DNA of 54,602 bases from Clostridium sp. CAG:568 (GCA_000434395.1 FR878764.1:1-54602); one strand, 5' to 3'; positions 25,561 to 35,190 are shown, counted from the stretch's first letter. Program-made: numbers and translations. The notes: generated from the letters alone by a model not told the origin.

Positions 25561-25870
25561 TTATCCACACACCATATCAAAAACATTAGTAAAATAGGAT
25601 ACTTTAGTTATCCACATACCATTGATGTGTGGATAAGTTGTGGATAAGTAGTATACACACCTTATCAAGGTGGACAAGTTTATAGCCATCCACACACTGA
25701 TAATTATCCACTATGGTTGTTCTATTAAAAAGTTCCGATGAATACTGCATTTTCATAAAAGTTATCCACATAAATTTTATAGTTATCCACACCCATGTGG
25801 ACAACTATTTTTATGTGTTTTTCCCCACATAATGGGTTGTGGATTATAATTTCAAAATGTGGAAATCCAC
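25561..25870. other. oriC: Chromosomal replication origin (oriC) box cluster
   Basis: Exact DnaA boxes (TTATCCACA) lie on the plus strand at 25561, 25608, 25762 and 25783, and on the minus strand at 25628-25636 and 25639-25647. Near matches (8/9) lie at 25704-25712, 25796-25804 and 25838-25846. The pair at 25783 and 25796 is inverted. The region is AT-rich and gene-free. Genes point away from it on both sides (dnaA-dnaN-dnaX left, prfA-prmC right), matching fork direction. The box clusters flank dnaA, a bipartite arrangement. Confidence 0.92.
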
Positions 25871-25901
25871 TTATCGATATGTTGATATAAAAAGTGATGA
25901 A

Positions 25902-26117
25902 TCACCTTTTAACTTTATCTTTGTTAGCTACTCTGTGTCTTTTATCCTTGAAACTTTTATCTCCAACGTTCTTATAACACTTGTACCAGTATCTAATAGT
26001 TTCTGGGCAAACTATGTTGTACTCGATAGATAGTCTTTCAAAACTCTTGTACGGGTTCTTTACTTTTGCCATAACTACTTCGTATCTGATTTGATAATTG
26101 TATTTTTGATAACGCAT
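25902..26117 (-). CDS. Small helix-turn-helix protein, IS3-type transposase-like
   Basis: 71 residues. RYEVVMAKVKNPYKSFERLS followed by EYNIVCPETIRYWYKCYKN resembles the N-terminal HTH of IS3-type OrfA transposase subunits, with a basic tail (KDKRHRVANKDKVKR). It is about one HTH unit and lacks the leucine-zipper part and the OrfB integrase. GGGGGAG sits about 6 bases before the ATG, an excellent ribosome site, so it is probably translated. It may be an insertion-sequence relic or a domesticated DNA-binding protein; its place between oriC and prfA is unusual. Confidence 0.6.
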   Translation of the reverse strand: MRYQKYNYQIRYEVVMAKVKNPYKSFERLSIEYNIVCPETIRYWYKCYKNVGDKSFKDKRHRVANKDKVKR

Positions 26118-26241
26118 TTATGTCTCCCCCAATACATATGTGCTTCTAATTTATTAAAAAGAGCAAACTTTGTTTTATAATGTGTAAGTACTTCAAAGCA
26201 TAGTTGTTTTGAGTTTTATTTTGATGACAAGGAGAACGATA

Positions 26242-27333
26242 ATGACAGACGCACAAGATTACATGTTCCAAAGACTTGATATGATGGAAAAGAGGCAAAA
26301 AGAAATCAATGATCTTTTGGCTGAAGGAAACTTATCTTCACAAAAGATTGTCGATTTATCCAAGGAATTATCCACTTATGATGAACCTGTTAGCTTATAT
26401 GTTGAATATAAGAAAATGGTCTCAGACAAAGAAGCTGCTGAAGCTTTGAGCAAGGATCAAGATCCTGATATGAAGATGATGGGTGAGAGTGAAGTGGAAA
26501 GACTTACTCCTCTTATCGATGAAAAATTAGAGCAACTTCAAAAAGCTCTTCTTCCTAAAGATGCAGATGATGACCATAACGTCGTCATGGAAATCAAAGG
26601 AGCAGTCGGAGGAGAAGAAGCATGTTTGTTTGCAGCTGATCTTTTCCGTATGTATTCCAAATACGCTGAGAGTCAGGGATGGAAGGTTCAAATCATGGAT
26701 GAATCTTTAACACCTTTAGGTGGATATTCCAATGTAACCTTAGTGGTCAAAGGAAAAGGTGCTTGGTCAAAACTTAAATTTGAGTCAGGAATTCATCGTG
26801 TTCAACGTGTTCCTGTCACTGAAGCCTCCGGTAGACTCCATACTTCGACAGCCGCTGTATTGGTTATGCCTGAACAACAAAATGTCGATATTCAAATCAA
26901 TCCCCAGGATTTGGAAATTGAAACATATCGTTCATCCGGAGCTGGTGGTCAAAATGTCAATAAGACCGAATCAGCTGTTCGTATTATTCATAAGCCTTCA
27001 GGAATTGTTGTCACTTGTCAGGTTGAAAGAAGTCAGATGCAAAATAAGGAATTGGCTATGAATCTTCTTAGAACTAGACTTAAAGCAAAGATGGATAGTG
27101 AGAAAAATGCAAAACTTGAAGCTGAAAGAAAGCTTCAAATAGGAACGGGTGACAGATCAGAAAAAATTAGAACCTATAACTATCCTCAAAATAGAGTGAC
27201 CGACCATAGAATCGGATTTACGCTTCAAAAATTAGATAGAGTAATGGAAGGCGATTTGGAAGAAATAATAGACGCTTTAAGATCAGCTCATGAAAAAGAT
27301 TTGGTCATGGAGCAAATGAAAGGCGTCCAGTGA
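26242..27333 (+). CDS. prfA: Peptide chain release factor 1
   Basis: 363 residues from the ATG at 26242, with AAGGAG about 8 bases upstream; the frame is open to 26209 but without a good site. Recognises UAA/UAG. GGQ catalytic motif in SSGAGGQNVNKTESAVRI; C-terminal DRSEKIRTYNYPQNRVTDHRIG is RF1-type. The GGQ Gln is the target of PrmC, encoded next (GTGA overlap). Confidence 0.96.
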   Translation: MTDAQDYMFQRLDMMEKRQKEINDLLAEGNLSSQKIVDLSKELSTYDEPVSLYVEYKKMVSDKEAAEALSKDQDPDMKMMGESEVERLTPLIDEKLEQLQKALLPKDADDDHNVVMEIKGAVGGEEACLFAADLFRMYSKYAESQGWKVQIMDESLTPLGGYSNVTLVVKGKGAWSKLKFESGIHRVQRVPVTEASGRLHTSTAAVLVMPEQQNVDIQINPQDLEIETYRSSGAGGQNVNKTESAVRIIHKPSGIVVTCQVERSQMQNKELAMNLLRTRLKAKMDSEKNAKLEAERKLQIGTGDRSEKIRTYNYPQNRVTDHRIGFTLQKLDRVMEGDLEEIIDALRSAHEKDLVMEQMKGVQ

Positions 27334-28130
27334 CAATTAAAGAATTTCAAAGACGGGCATTAAACATCCAGGGGGTATATCTCCCTGATGTTTTAGATAT
27401 TTTGAAAGAAATATTTAATGTATCTTCGGTAGATGTGATAATCGATGGAGATAAAGAATTAGATAGTCGATCAATTGAAATATTAGACAGATTAAATAAA
27501 AAAGAACCTTCAGCATATATAATCGGACATATTCAATTTGCAGGAATGACTATTAAAGTCAATCCTAATGTTTTGATTCCAAGAATGGAAACAGAAGAAT
27601 TAGTTTTGAATTTGTGTGAAACAATAGATTTCTCAAACAAGAAGATATTGGATCTTTGCTGTGGTAGTGGGTGTATCGGTCTTTCTATAGCTAAGAGATT
27701 TCCATCATCTACAGTTATTCTTTCAGATATATCTAAAGAAGCTATAAATGTAGCTGAAGAAAATAAAAGAATTAATGATATAAATAATGCTACATTTGTA
27801 GTCTCTGATTTTCTAGAATCTATCAAAGATAAATTCGACTATATAATCTCTAATCCTCCATATATACCGGAAGGTACAAAAACAGAAACTAGTTATGAGC
27901 CAACTTTAGCCTTATTTTCAGGAATGGATGGATTGGATTCATATAGAAAAATAATAAACAAATTACCTTTTGTTTTAAAAGAAAAAGGAGAGGCTTTCTT
28001 TGAAATAGAAGATGGAAAAGAAGATAATCTTTTGTCTATAGTAGATAGACAAGGAATATATAAAGGAATCATAAAAAAAGATCTGGCTAATAAAGCCAGA
28101 TTCATGTATTTGAAGAAAAAAATTAGTTGA
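27330..28130 (+). CDS. prmC: Release factor glutamine methyltransferase
   Basis: 266 residues starting at a GTG that overlaps the prfA stop (GTGA), so translation is coupled. Methylates the GGQ glutamine of release factors using SAM. ILDLCCGSGCIGLSIAKRFP is the SAM-binding motif I and ISNPPYIPEG the NPPY active site. The N-terminal helical domain (about 1-75) is shorter and diverged. Its 3' end overlaps the convergent gene at 28123 by 8 bases. Confidence 0.94.
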   Translation: MTIKEFQRRALNIQGVYLPDVLDILKEIFNVSSVDVIIDGDKELDSRSIEILDRLNKKEPSAYIIGHIQFAGMTIKVNPNVLIPRMETEELVLNLCETIDFSNKKILDLCCGSGCIGLSIAKRFPSSTVILSDISKEAINVAEENKRINDINNATFVVSDFLESIKDKFDYIISNPPYIPEGTKTETSYEPTLALFSGMDGLDSYRKIINKLPFVLKEKGEAFFEIEDGKEDNLLSIVDRQGIYKGIIKKDLANKARFMYLKKKIS

Positions 28131-28734
28131 AGCTATCTTCATCGTCATCATCGTTACTTTGATTTGAAGATAGATTGATATTTGATTTGTTGTTATCGGC
28201 TGGGAGTTGAGGTGCTTGACCGGTTAATTGTAGAGGAGTTTGTCTTGTTTCGACTGGTTTATTGACCGATGATTCAGGAATGGATTTGTGATTGTTGAAA
28301 GATTGACCGTTGGAAGCAGATGTTATCGACTTAGCTTCACTCAAGTAATTTAATTGTGATTTATTGATGGCAGCGTTGTGATTCTTAATCATTTTCTTTT
28401 GATGCATTTTAACTAACGAATATATGAGTCCTGGAATGATTAAGAGCAAATACAAGAAAATGATATTTAAAATATCAGTCGAATAATAAGTTTTTCTTTC
28501 TTCTTCTTTTTTGAAATATAGTCTTTCTAATTCGACCATTCTATCGTGATATGGAATGTTTTTGCTTCTAGTGAATGTAAGTTTGTAATTCTTCATCTTC
28601 TTGGGTTTCTTTTTCTTACATGCGCCATTAATCAATGTCCATCCAAAAATAGTTTTAGCATTGACTATACGAATATAATCGTCTCCCATGACTTTTATTT
28701 TTGATTCTTCTATGTTGTTATTTTCGTTTGCCAT
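28123..28734 (-). CDS. Membrane-anchored protein of unknown function
   Basis: 203 residues. The N-terminal 85 residues are polar and basic (KKKKPKKMKNYK), then one strong hydrophobic segment near 87-108 (DILNIIFLYLLLIIPGLIYSLV), then a Gln/Asn/Ser-rich tail ending in an acidic run (DDDDEDSFN). It is likely a single-pass protein with a disordered C-terminal domain. AAGGTG lies before the ATG. I recognise no family. Confidence 0.7.
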   Translation of the reverse strand: MANENNNIEESKIKVMGDDYIRIVNAKTIFGWTLINGACKKKKPKKMKNYKLTFTRSKNIPYHDRMVELERLYFKKEEERKTYYSTDILNIIFLYLLLIIPGLIYSLVKMHQKKMIKNHNAAINKSQLNYLSEAKSITSASNGQSFNNHKSIPESSVNKPVETRQTPLQLTGQAPQLPADNNKSNINLSSNQSNDDDDEDSFN

Positions 28735-28766
28735 AATAATTCACCTTCTTATGATTTTACTAGAGG

Positions 28767-29528
28767 TTAATTGCCTTGAACAATAGTATTGTTCAACATT
28801 TCAATTAAAGTTTTTGTTATATCGTTTTTAGATTCATCTGAATATAAATAATGAGATGAGTTTTTCATTATATGGATTTTAATATTATTGTTTTCCTTTA
28901 ATAGTTTAAGAGTTTTCTTAGATACTAATTCATCATTATCCGCATGGAAAGCAATGGTTGTAGTTTTCAATTTTTTGATTTCTTTTTTTCCTTTTTTGAT
29001 ACCTCTCAATAATGAATAAAATGGTTTAGCCCAGTAAACGTATGAAAAAGGATTTTGAGATAATTCAACACCGCAAATATCGGATGCGTGTTTTATAGTT
29101 TCATCTTTAATTTTATCTTTCTTATGAAATCCTACAGTTAGATATGTTTTTAAATTTGAAGTCTTCATCCATATCTTTAAAGGGCAATTCAATAAAAGAA
29201 GATATGGAATTTTGTCCGGGTGTTTATTAGCCTCAGTAATCGACAATAGTGTACCTAATGAATGGCCAACAAAAATAATTTTCTTGTATTCTTTAGAATA
29301 CTTCTCGTATAAGTTATCTATTTGCTTCTCCCATATTTTCATACTTGCTTTTCCGAATTCTCTAGAAGGTAAAGCGTGGCCTTCTAAAGTTGGAGCTACA
29401 TAAGATATATTCTCGGGCAACTTGTCTATTATGAATTGATAAAAAATTGGTAATTCAATAATTCCGTGTAGCATAACGACAATTACATCTTTATTATCAG
29501 TAATTCTTTCTAATGTGTATGGCTTCAT
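28767..29528 (-). CDS. Alpha/beta hydrolase (lipase/esterase-like)
   Basis: 253 residues. VVMLHGI forms the oxyanion region and VGHSLGTL holds the nucleophile Ser90. AFHADNDELV supplies the likely acid (Asp199) and NSSHYLY the His226, completing the triad. It resembles bacterial monoacylglycerol lipases and carboxylesterases. No signal peptide, so it is cytoplasmic. It begins 4 bases after the GH2 gene upstream, suggesting a joint role such as removing acyl groups from glycans, which is inference. Confidence 0.85.
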   Translation of the reverse strand: MKPYTLERITDNKDVIVVMLHGIIELPIFYQFIIDKLPENISYVAPTLEGHALPSREFGKASMKIWEKQIDNLYEKYSKEYKKIIFVGHSLGTLLSITEANKHPDKIPYLLLLNCPLKIWMKTSNLKTYLTVGFHKKDKIKDETIKHASDICGVELSQNPFSYVYWAKPFYSLLRGIKKGKKEIKKLKTTTIAFHADNDELVSKKTLKLLKENNNIKIHIMKNSSHYLYSDESKNDITKTLIEMLNNTIVQGN

Positions 29529-29532
29529 AATA

Positions 29533-31290
29533 TCATTTCATCCTCTTGGCTTCTATTTCTTTGTTTATGTCGATTATTAAATTTTTATCTATCTTTAAAA
29601 CTTCTCTATCCAAAGTATAGATTCCATTACATTCAGTTTCACAATCGTTTAATTCAGTATAGATTATTCCATTTAAATTGCCGGAAATAATTTGAGGCAT
29701 TAAATTTTTATATAAATCTTTATATCTCTTTTCCAATTGATTTTGCTTTTTAACGGTCTTATGTCCGTATGCTTTTGGATAAATGAAATGATTGGGAACA
29801 ATCCATGAAGTTCCACCGACTTCACTCAAGAAATATGGTCTATTATTTCTTGTCTTTCTTTTCCTTGCAGGCAATGTATAGGAGTGAATAGAGAAGAAAT
29901 CAGATTTATTAGAATCCAACCATCCGCTAGCAGTATCGTATAATCTAGAAGTATCTAAAGATTTAAAATAAACATAGTTTTTGCTTGGATCAAATTCACC
30001 CCATGCTTCATTGAAAATTGTATAAACTATTATTGAAGGATGATTAAATAAAGAATTTACAATCTGTGTTGCTTGATCGATGAATAGATTACGTCCTTCT
30101 TTGTCTTCTCTTCCATAATTTTTATAAGTACAATATTTTTCTTTGTTGAATAATTTTATCGATATTCTTGGAAATACAACATTGAAGAATTTATATTTAG
30201 TTCCACCACATGGAAAATCTTGAATCAATAGCAATCCATATTTATCAGCTAGGTAATAGAAGTATGGAATTTCAGTTTTTATATGTATTCTTAATGTGTT
30301 ATATCCTAACTCTTTAACATTCTTTATATCTTTTTCAAAGACATCATAAGACTTAGGAGTTAGTCCTCCTAAGTCATAATATCCTTGCGCTAATAATCCG
30401 TTTATAAATAATCTTTTATCATTTAATAAAATACAAGGTTGATTGTTAATTATTTTGTTTTCTATCTTTCTAATTCCAAAATAAGAATGAATAATATCGT
30501 TAAAGAATTTTATTTCAACTTCATATAAGTATGGATCGTCTACACTCCATGGATGGAAATTATTTAATTTTATTTCTGTCTTCTTGTTAGATTCAATATT
30601 AAAGATAGTTTCGTCTATATTTAAATATACTATTCCTTCCACAGAAGTCGATATCAACACCTCTACACTTTTCTTATCATATAAAGGCTTGAATATGGCT
30701 TCTTTGATGTAATTGTCTTCAACATATTCAATCCAAACTGGTTTATATATTCCACTGGAAGAAGAATAAAACCATCCGGATGGAATGAGGCGTTGTTTGC
30801 CTCTCATATAATAAGATTCATCTGTAACATCTTTTACTCTGATATATAGGTCATTATTTCCTTCCATTACAAAAGGCTTTATATCAAACGAGAATGATGT
30901 GTATCCGCCAATGTGCTGGCCTACGAATTTGTTATTTATATATACATCAGCTATTTGATCTATTCCTTCAAAGTGAAGGAAAATATGAGGTTTCATTTCA
31001 TCTTTTGATATGGATAAAACTTTATGATAGTGAATGTATTCATCCGGTTCTAATAGATGATTTACAAAAGACAGAGGTGATTCTATAGCGTAAGGTACAT
31101 TGACTTTATTTGTCCAAGATGTAGGCTGATTTTTATCTTTACTAATACATATATCCCAACATCCATTTAAAGATTTATAAGAATCTCTTCTAAAATTAGG
31201 GTTTGGATGTTCTGATAGATGAACATCTTCTATTGATCCGACATCAGCATGTTTTTGAAGATTGCTACATAGATATCCTTTGTTTTTCAT
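29533..31290 (-). CDS. GH2 family glycosidase
   Basis: 585 residues. N-terminal jelly roll (SLNGCWDICISK, VNVPYAIESPLS), Ig-like domain, then a TIM barrel. VYTIFNEAWGEFDPS carries the acid/base Glu (residue 428) and FLSEVGGTS the nucleophile Glu (residue 490). GYNTLRIHIKTEIPYFYYLADKYG is typical of the barrel entry. It is a different GH2 subgroup from the enzyme at 13839 and has no signal peptide. AAAGGG lies 7 bases before the ATG. Substrate unknown; beta-galactoside, glucuronide or mannoside are all possible. Confidence 0.88.
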   Translation of the reverse strand: MKNKGYLCSNLQKHADVGSIEDVHLSEHPNPNFRRDSYKSLNGCWDICISKDKNQPTSWTNKVNVPYAIESPLSFVNHLLEPDEYIHYHKVLSISKDEMKPHIFLHFEGIDQIADVYINNKFVGQHIGGYTSFSFDIKPFVMEGNNDLYIRVKDVTDESYYMRGKQRLIPSGWFYSSSSGIYKPVWIEYVEDNYIKEAIFKPLYDKKSVEVLISTSVEGIVYLNIDETIFNIESNKKTEIKLNNFHPWSVDDPYLYEVEIKFFNDIIHSYFGIRKIENKIINNQPCILLNDKRLFINGLLAQGYYDLGGLTPKSYDVFEKDIKNVKELGYNTLRIHIKTEIPYFYYLADKYGLLLIQDFPCGGTKYKFFNVVFPRISIKLFNKEKYCTYKNYGREDKEGRNLFIDQATQIVNSLFNHPSIIVYTIFNEAWGEFDPSKNYVYFKSLDTSRLYDTASGWLDSNKSDFFSIHSYTLPARKRKTRNNRPYFLSEVGGTSWIVPNHFIYPKAYGHKTVKKQNQLEKRYKDLYKNLMPQIISGNLNGIIYTELNDCETECNGIYTLDREVLKIDKNLIIDINKEIEAKRMK

Positions 31291-31363
31291 ATAAAGCCCT
31301 TTCTATTATTAAATAGATTATAAAATTAAAATCTTATTATTGTTCTAGGGTTGAAATTGTTAG

Positions 31364-31390
31364 ATGAAAAAAGCCGCTTTTAGCGGCTAA
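31364..31390 (-). terminator. mscL terminator
   Basis: 6-bp GC-rich stem (AGCCGC at 31372-31377, GCGGCT at 31383-31388) with a TTTTA loop. On the minus strand it is followed by TTTTTTC. It sits about 12 bases after the mscL stop. Confidence 0.88.
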
Positions 31391-31399
31391 TATGACTAC

Positions 31400-32086
31400 T
31401 TATTCAGCTTTTTTATTATCTTCTACTTTAGACTGAGCTTCTACCTCAGCTTTGGCAGCTTCTGTTTCCTTAGCTTCCTTGGCCTCTTTTTTATCCTCGG
31501 CCTTCTTAAAGTTTAAAGCAGCTGTTTTTGCTGCTTCTTCCAAAGCCTTTCTTTTAGCTGTGAGATAGTTGAAAGTCTTAAGGATGACGAACAAGGTCAA
31601 AGCGATGATCAAGAATGCGATGATAGCATTTATAAATGTACCCCAATCGATGATAGCAGATTGGTTGTAAGTCCAAGTTTCACCGTGTTGTGTATACAAA
31701 GCTTTCAATGAATTGATCCATTGAGCTTCGTTATTTTCATAGGTTCCACCAAGCTTTGTACAATAAATTTTAGCCATTTCAGCTAATTTATCGTTTGAGA
31801 AGTACTGACCGATTCCTTCAATACCTTTTTGTGCGGTGTTAGCTGCAGGAAGAACTGTGACTAATCCTTTCAAACCTCCAGGAACTCCCCAAGTACAAAT
31901 CGAAAGCAAGATGTTGGTAAAGGCTGTGACGATTGCACCGAAGGCTGAACCCATGATGACACCGACTGCCATATCGACCACATTACCGCGATTGATGAAT
32001 GCTTTGAAATCCTTCCAAAGACTTCCTCTTTTTTTCTTTCTCAATTCTTTCTTTTCTGCTTTAGTTAGCTTCTTCTCTTCTGCCAT
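31400..32086 (-). CDS. mscL: Large-conductance mechanosensitive channel, enlarged loop
   Basis: 228 residues against about 130-150 for typical MscL. KDFKAFINRGNVVDMAVGVIMGSAFGAIVTAFTN is the canonical N-terminal helix and TM1. The second helix is near 146-172 (FINAIIAFLIIALTLFVIL). The loop between them is about 80 residues, far longer than usual, with a single Cys (YCTKLGG). The C-terminus is a Lys/Glu/Ala-rich tail of about 50 residues. The channel opens under hypo-osmotic shock. AAGGAG precedes the ATG. Confidence 0.9.
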   Translation of the reverse strand: MAEEKKLTKAEKKELRKKKRGSLWKDFKAFINRGNVVDMAVGVIMGSAFGAIVTAFTNILLSICTWGVPGGLKGLVTVLPAANTAQKGIEGIGQYFSNDKLAEMAKIYCTKLGGTYENNEAQWINSLKALYTQHGETWTYNQSAIIDWGTFINAIIAFLIIALTLFVILKTFNYLTAKRKALEEAAKTAALNFKKAEDKKEAKEAKETEAAKAEVEAQSKVEDNKKAE

Positions 32087-32181
32087 AAATAGCTCCTTTA
32101 ATAATTAATTGGAAAAAGACTTTAAAAATTATATACCTCTTAATAGGTTGGTGCAAACTGAAGAAATAATTAGAAAACGTA

Positions 32182-35100
32182 TTATTGTTTTTTGTCTAAA
32201 GCCCTGGTCTCTGTAGGTGATACATCGCCTTTAGTCAAGAAGTTGAAACCATTCATCAGACATGATGTTATCAAAGGACTTCCTACGGCGTATAGTATTG
32301 CGACTAGAATCATTGTCTTGTTATTTAATAAATTCTTGTAATTGGAGAATACTATTGTGCTGAATGGCGGGTAAGGGACAAATCCAAATATAGCTATTAA
32401 AGTCAAAACCCACTCGCCTATAAACAAACAAAATCTATATGTATCAAACGGTTGAGATAAGGCATATAAGACTGACAATGCAGCAAATGTCATTCCTAAT
32501 CCTGCTAAAGATCTAATCGCTTCACCACCGACGGAAGTTTGACTTGTACGGAACCATGGCATTTCCAAGGGATTCATGCCTTGAATGGATGAATCGTTGA
32601 AGAATCCGACTTGTCCTAAGATGAATGTCAAAGCAACAACGATTAATAAAGAGATTGCACCAGGAATAGCTTTTGAGAAGGTGTTTTTAATGAAGTGTCC
32701 TTTGATTTGACTCTTATCAGGCTGTAGAGCCAACAAAACTGAAGGAACACCAATTCCTATGAATTCCATCAATAGGATATCTCCAGGCAAGAACGGGTAG
32801 ATGATCTGCGCTCCACTTTGTCTTCCCATAGTAGAGAATCCTAAAATGATAAATACGATAGCTAGGGCAAAGGTAAAGATTGTTTTCATCAAATATAAAG
32901 CAGATGATCTTTGAATGTTGTTTATGACTCGTCTTCCTTCCAATACTACTGCGGGCATGGATGCAAAATTGGAGTTTAGCAGAACTAAATGAGCTACATT
33001 TTTAGCAGCATCAGCACCGCTAGCCATAGCTATAGAGCAATCCGATTGCTTCATAGCTAAAATATCGTTGACACCATCACCGGTCATTGCAACGGTTTTA
33101 CCGGATTGCTTAAGCGACTTGACTAGGATGGATTTTTGCTCTGGTGATACACGTCCAAAGACCGTATATTTGTCTGCTATTTCAGCTGTTTCTTTTAAGG
33201 ATAATCCTTCTAATGATACAGCTTTATTATAATTAGGAACGCCACACATACCAGCAATTTCAGAAGCTGTTAATGGATTGTCTCCTGAAATAATCTTAAT
33301 ATTAACACCATTATTTACAAACCATTTAATAGTGTCTGGAGCTTCATCTCTGACATGATCTAATAAGACAAATAAAGCTACTGGAACAACTTCTCCATTA
33401 ATTTCACCGGTTGCATCTATGTAATCTTCACTATGAGCTAACATTAAAACACGATATCCGCTTCTCTGTCTTTCGGATATTATATTAACTAAGTTTTTGT
33501 TGTCGGCTTTATAAACAAATTCTGGTGCACCTAGAACGAAAGTTCCCATACCTTTGAATGAAACAGCAGAATATTTCCTAGAAGAACTAAATGGAATTTT
33601 TCCAACCACTGCGAGCTTTCCATTTAAAGCATATCTTTCAGCCAAAGCTAAAGAAGTTTGATTGGATTCTCTAAATGTCGCTAAATAAGAACCCATCACA
33701 GTATCTAAATCTATCTTCTTATCTATGACAATAACTTCACTGACCTCCATTGTTCCATCCGTCAATGTTCCAGTTTTATCTAAACATAATGTATTGGTTC
33801 TAGCGAGCATTTCAAAGCAATATAAGTCTTGAACTAATGTATGCTTCTTAGACATATTGACGACACCAACTGCCAATGCGACTGAGGTCAATAAGAACAT
33901 ACCTGCGGGGACAGAACCTATAATAGGACCGGCTGCATTTAAAATTCCGGCTTTGAACATTTCCCATGGATCAGTGGATCCCGAATTGATAATTCCTATA
34001 ACAATTAAACATGTAGCGACAGGAACTATTAAGAATGAAATTACCTTGATAATTTTATTTAATGAGTGAAGCAATTCCGAACGAGTTTTTTGAAATTTCT
34101 TTGCTTGTGATTGAAGACTTATAGCCCAATTAGCTTCGGCAACTTTTATTACTTTTGCAGTTCCACTTCCGGAAGTAACAAAAGAACCTGCATAAACTGT
34201 ATCTCCTGTATGTTTTTTTACAGGTAGAGATTCACCGGTCAATAAAGATTCATTTACTTCTATAGATCCATCGACGATTATTGAATCGACTGATATTTGA
34301 TTTCCTATCGATAGTGAAATGATATCATCTAATACTATGTCATCAGTAGGAACTTTTAATTCTTTTCCATCTCTGATAGCAGAAGCAGTAGGAGTGGTGA
34401 CTAATCTTAGTTTCTCTATTGTCTTTTTCGATCTAATTTCTTGGAATATTCCTATTGCAATATTTGCAATCATTATTACTAAGAACGTACAATTCTTCCA
34501 TTCACCTATTACGCATAAGCATATTGCAACGATAATCAACAAGATGTTGAAGAAAGTAAAGATGTTATCTTTAATGATTTCCCAATAAGTTTTTGTATAT
34601 GTAGTTTTTACTTTATTGGTTAATCCTGATTTTGTTCTTTCATCAACCTGACTTTGCGATAATCCTATAGCAAAATCGGGATTATATCTGGTGGCTTTAT
34701 TTATTTTGTCATTGATGATGGATTCGTTGACACGTTTCTTTTTCTTTCTTTTAAACCATTTAAATTCATGACTCTTTATTATCTTTTCGACTCCGGAATC
34801 TAAACTTTTTTCCTCGTCGAAAACATCGATCATTGATTTTCCTGCCGGAGCTTTGATTTTTTCTTTTTCTTCATCAGACATTACTTGTTGAGGCTGATTT
34901 GATTGCAAATCATCTTTTTTCTTTTTTCCGAATAAATTTGAAAGACCTAAAAATTCCCAAAATCCTTGCCCATCTTTCTTCTTTTCATTTTTATTTTGTG
35001 TTTGGCTTGATTTTGATGAAGTTGTTTTTTTCTTTTTCTTTTGATTCGTATCTACAGCTTTGTTATTTAAATCTTTAGCTAAATCTTCAGCATAGACAAT

Positions 35101-35190
35101 TTTAGATTCGGGCTTCTTAATTGGAGAATCGATAATGGTAGTATTCTTTGGAGTTGTGTTTTCTGCTTTGTTTTTCTTAGTATGTTCCAT
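32182..35190 (-). CDS. Cation-transporting P-type ATPase with long N-terminal extension
   Basis: 1002 residues from the ATG at 35190, where AAGGAG gives a ribosome site; an upstream in-frame ATG at 35223 has none. Phosphorylated Asp in CLDKTGTLTDGT (Asp471), actuator TGES (LLTGESLPVK), and TGDGVNDILAMKQSDCSIAMASG for the hinge. Several membrane helices flank these. The first ~180 residues are a Lys-rich, low-complexity cytoplasmic extension. The intramembrane motif (GSVPAGMFLLTSVALA) differs from the heavy-metal CPx type, so Ca/Mg-type cations are more likely, but specificity is open. Confidence 0.88.
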   Translation of the reverse strand: MEHTKKNKAENTTPKNTTIIDSPIKKPESKIVYAEDLAKDLNNKAVDTNQKKKKKTTSSKSSQTQNKNEKKKDGQGFWEFLGLSNLFGKKKKDDLQSNQPQQVMSDEEKEKIKAPAGKSMIDVFDEEKSLDSGVEKIIKSHEFKWFKRKKKKRVNESIINDKINKATRYNPDFAIGLSQSQVDERTKSGLTNKVKTTYTKTYWEIIKDNIFTFFNILLIIVAICLCVIGEWKNCTFLVIMIANIAIGIFQEIRSKKTIEKLRLVTTPTASAIRDGKELKVPTDDIVLDDIISLSIGNQISVDSIIVDGSIEVNESLLTGESLPVKKHTGDTVYAGSFVTSGSGTAKVIKVAEANWAISLQSQAKKFQKTRSELLHSLNKIIKVISFLIVPVATCLIVIGIINSGSTDPWEMFKAGILNAAGPIIGSVPAGMFLLTSVALAVGVVNMSKKHTLVQDLYCFEMLARTNTLCLDKTGTLTDGTMEVSEVIVIDKKIDLDTVMGSYLATFRESNQTSLALAERYALNGKLAVVGKIPFSSSRKYSAVSFKGMGTFVLGAPEFVYKADNKNLVNIISERQRSGYRVLMLAHSEDYIDATGEINGEVVPVALFVLLDHVRDEAPDTIKWFVNNGVNIKIISGDNPLTASEIAGMCGVPNYNKAVSLEGLSLKETAEIADKYTVFGRVSPEQKSILVKSLKQSGKTVAMTGDGVNDILAMKQSDCSIAMASGADAAKNVAHLVLLNSNFASMPAVVLEGRRVINNIQRSSALYLMKTIFTFALAIVFIILGFSTMGRQSGAQIIYPFLPGDILLMEFIGIGVPSVLLALQPDKSQIKGHFIKNTFSKAIPGAISLLIVVALTFILGQVGFFNDSSIQGMNPLEMPWFRTSQTSVGGEAIRSLAGLGMTFAALSVLYALSQPFDTYRFCLFIGEWVLTLIAIFGFVPYPPFSTIVFSNYKNLLNNKTMILVAILYAVGSPLITSCLMNGFNFLTKGDVSPTETRALDKKQ

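Noticed and set aside
25466..25570. Longer dnaA start at a GTG at 25570
   Set aside because: The added residues are hydrophobic, unlike DnaA, and the codons run through a DnaA box; the ATG at 25465 aligns with the known family start.
25604..25804. Minus-strand frame of about 66 codons inside oriC
   Set aside because: It is created by repeated DnaA boxes and has no ribosome site or protein-like pattern.
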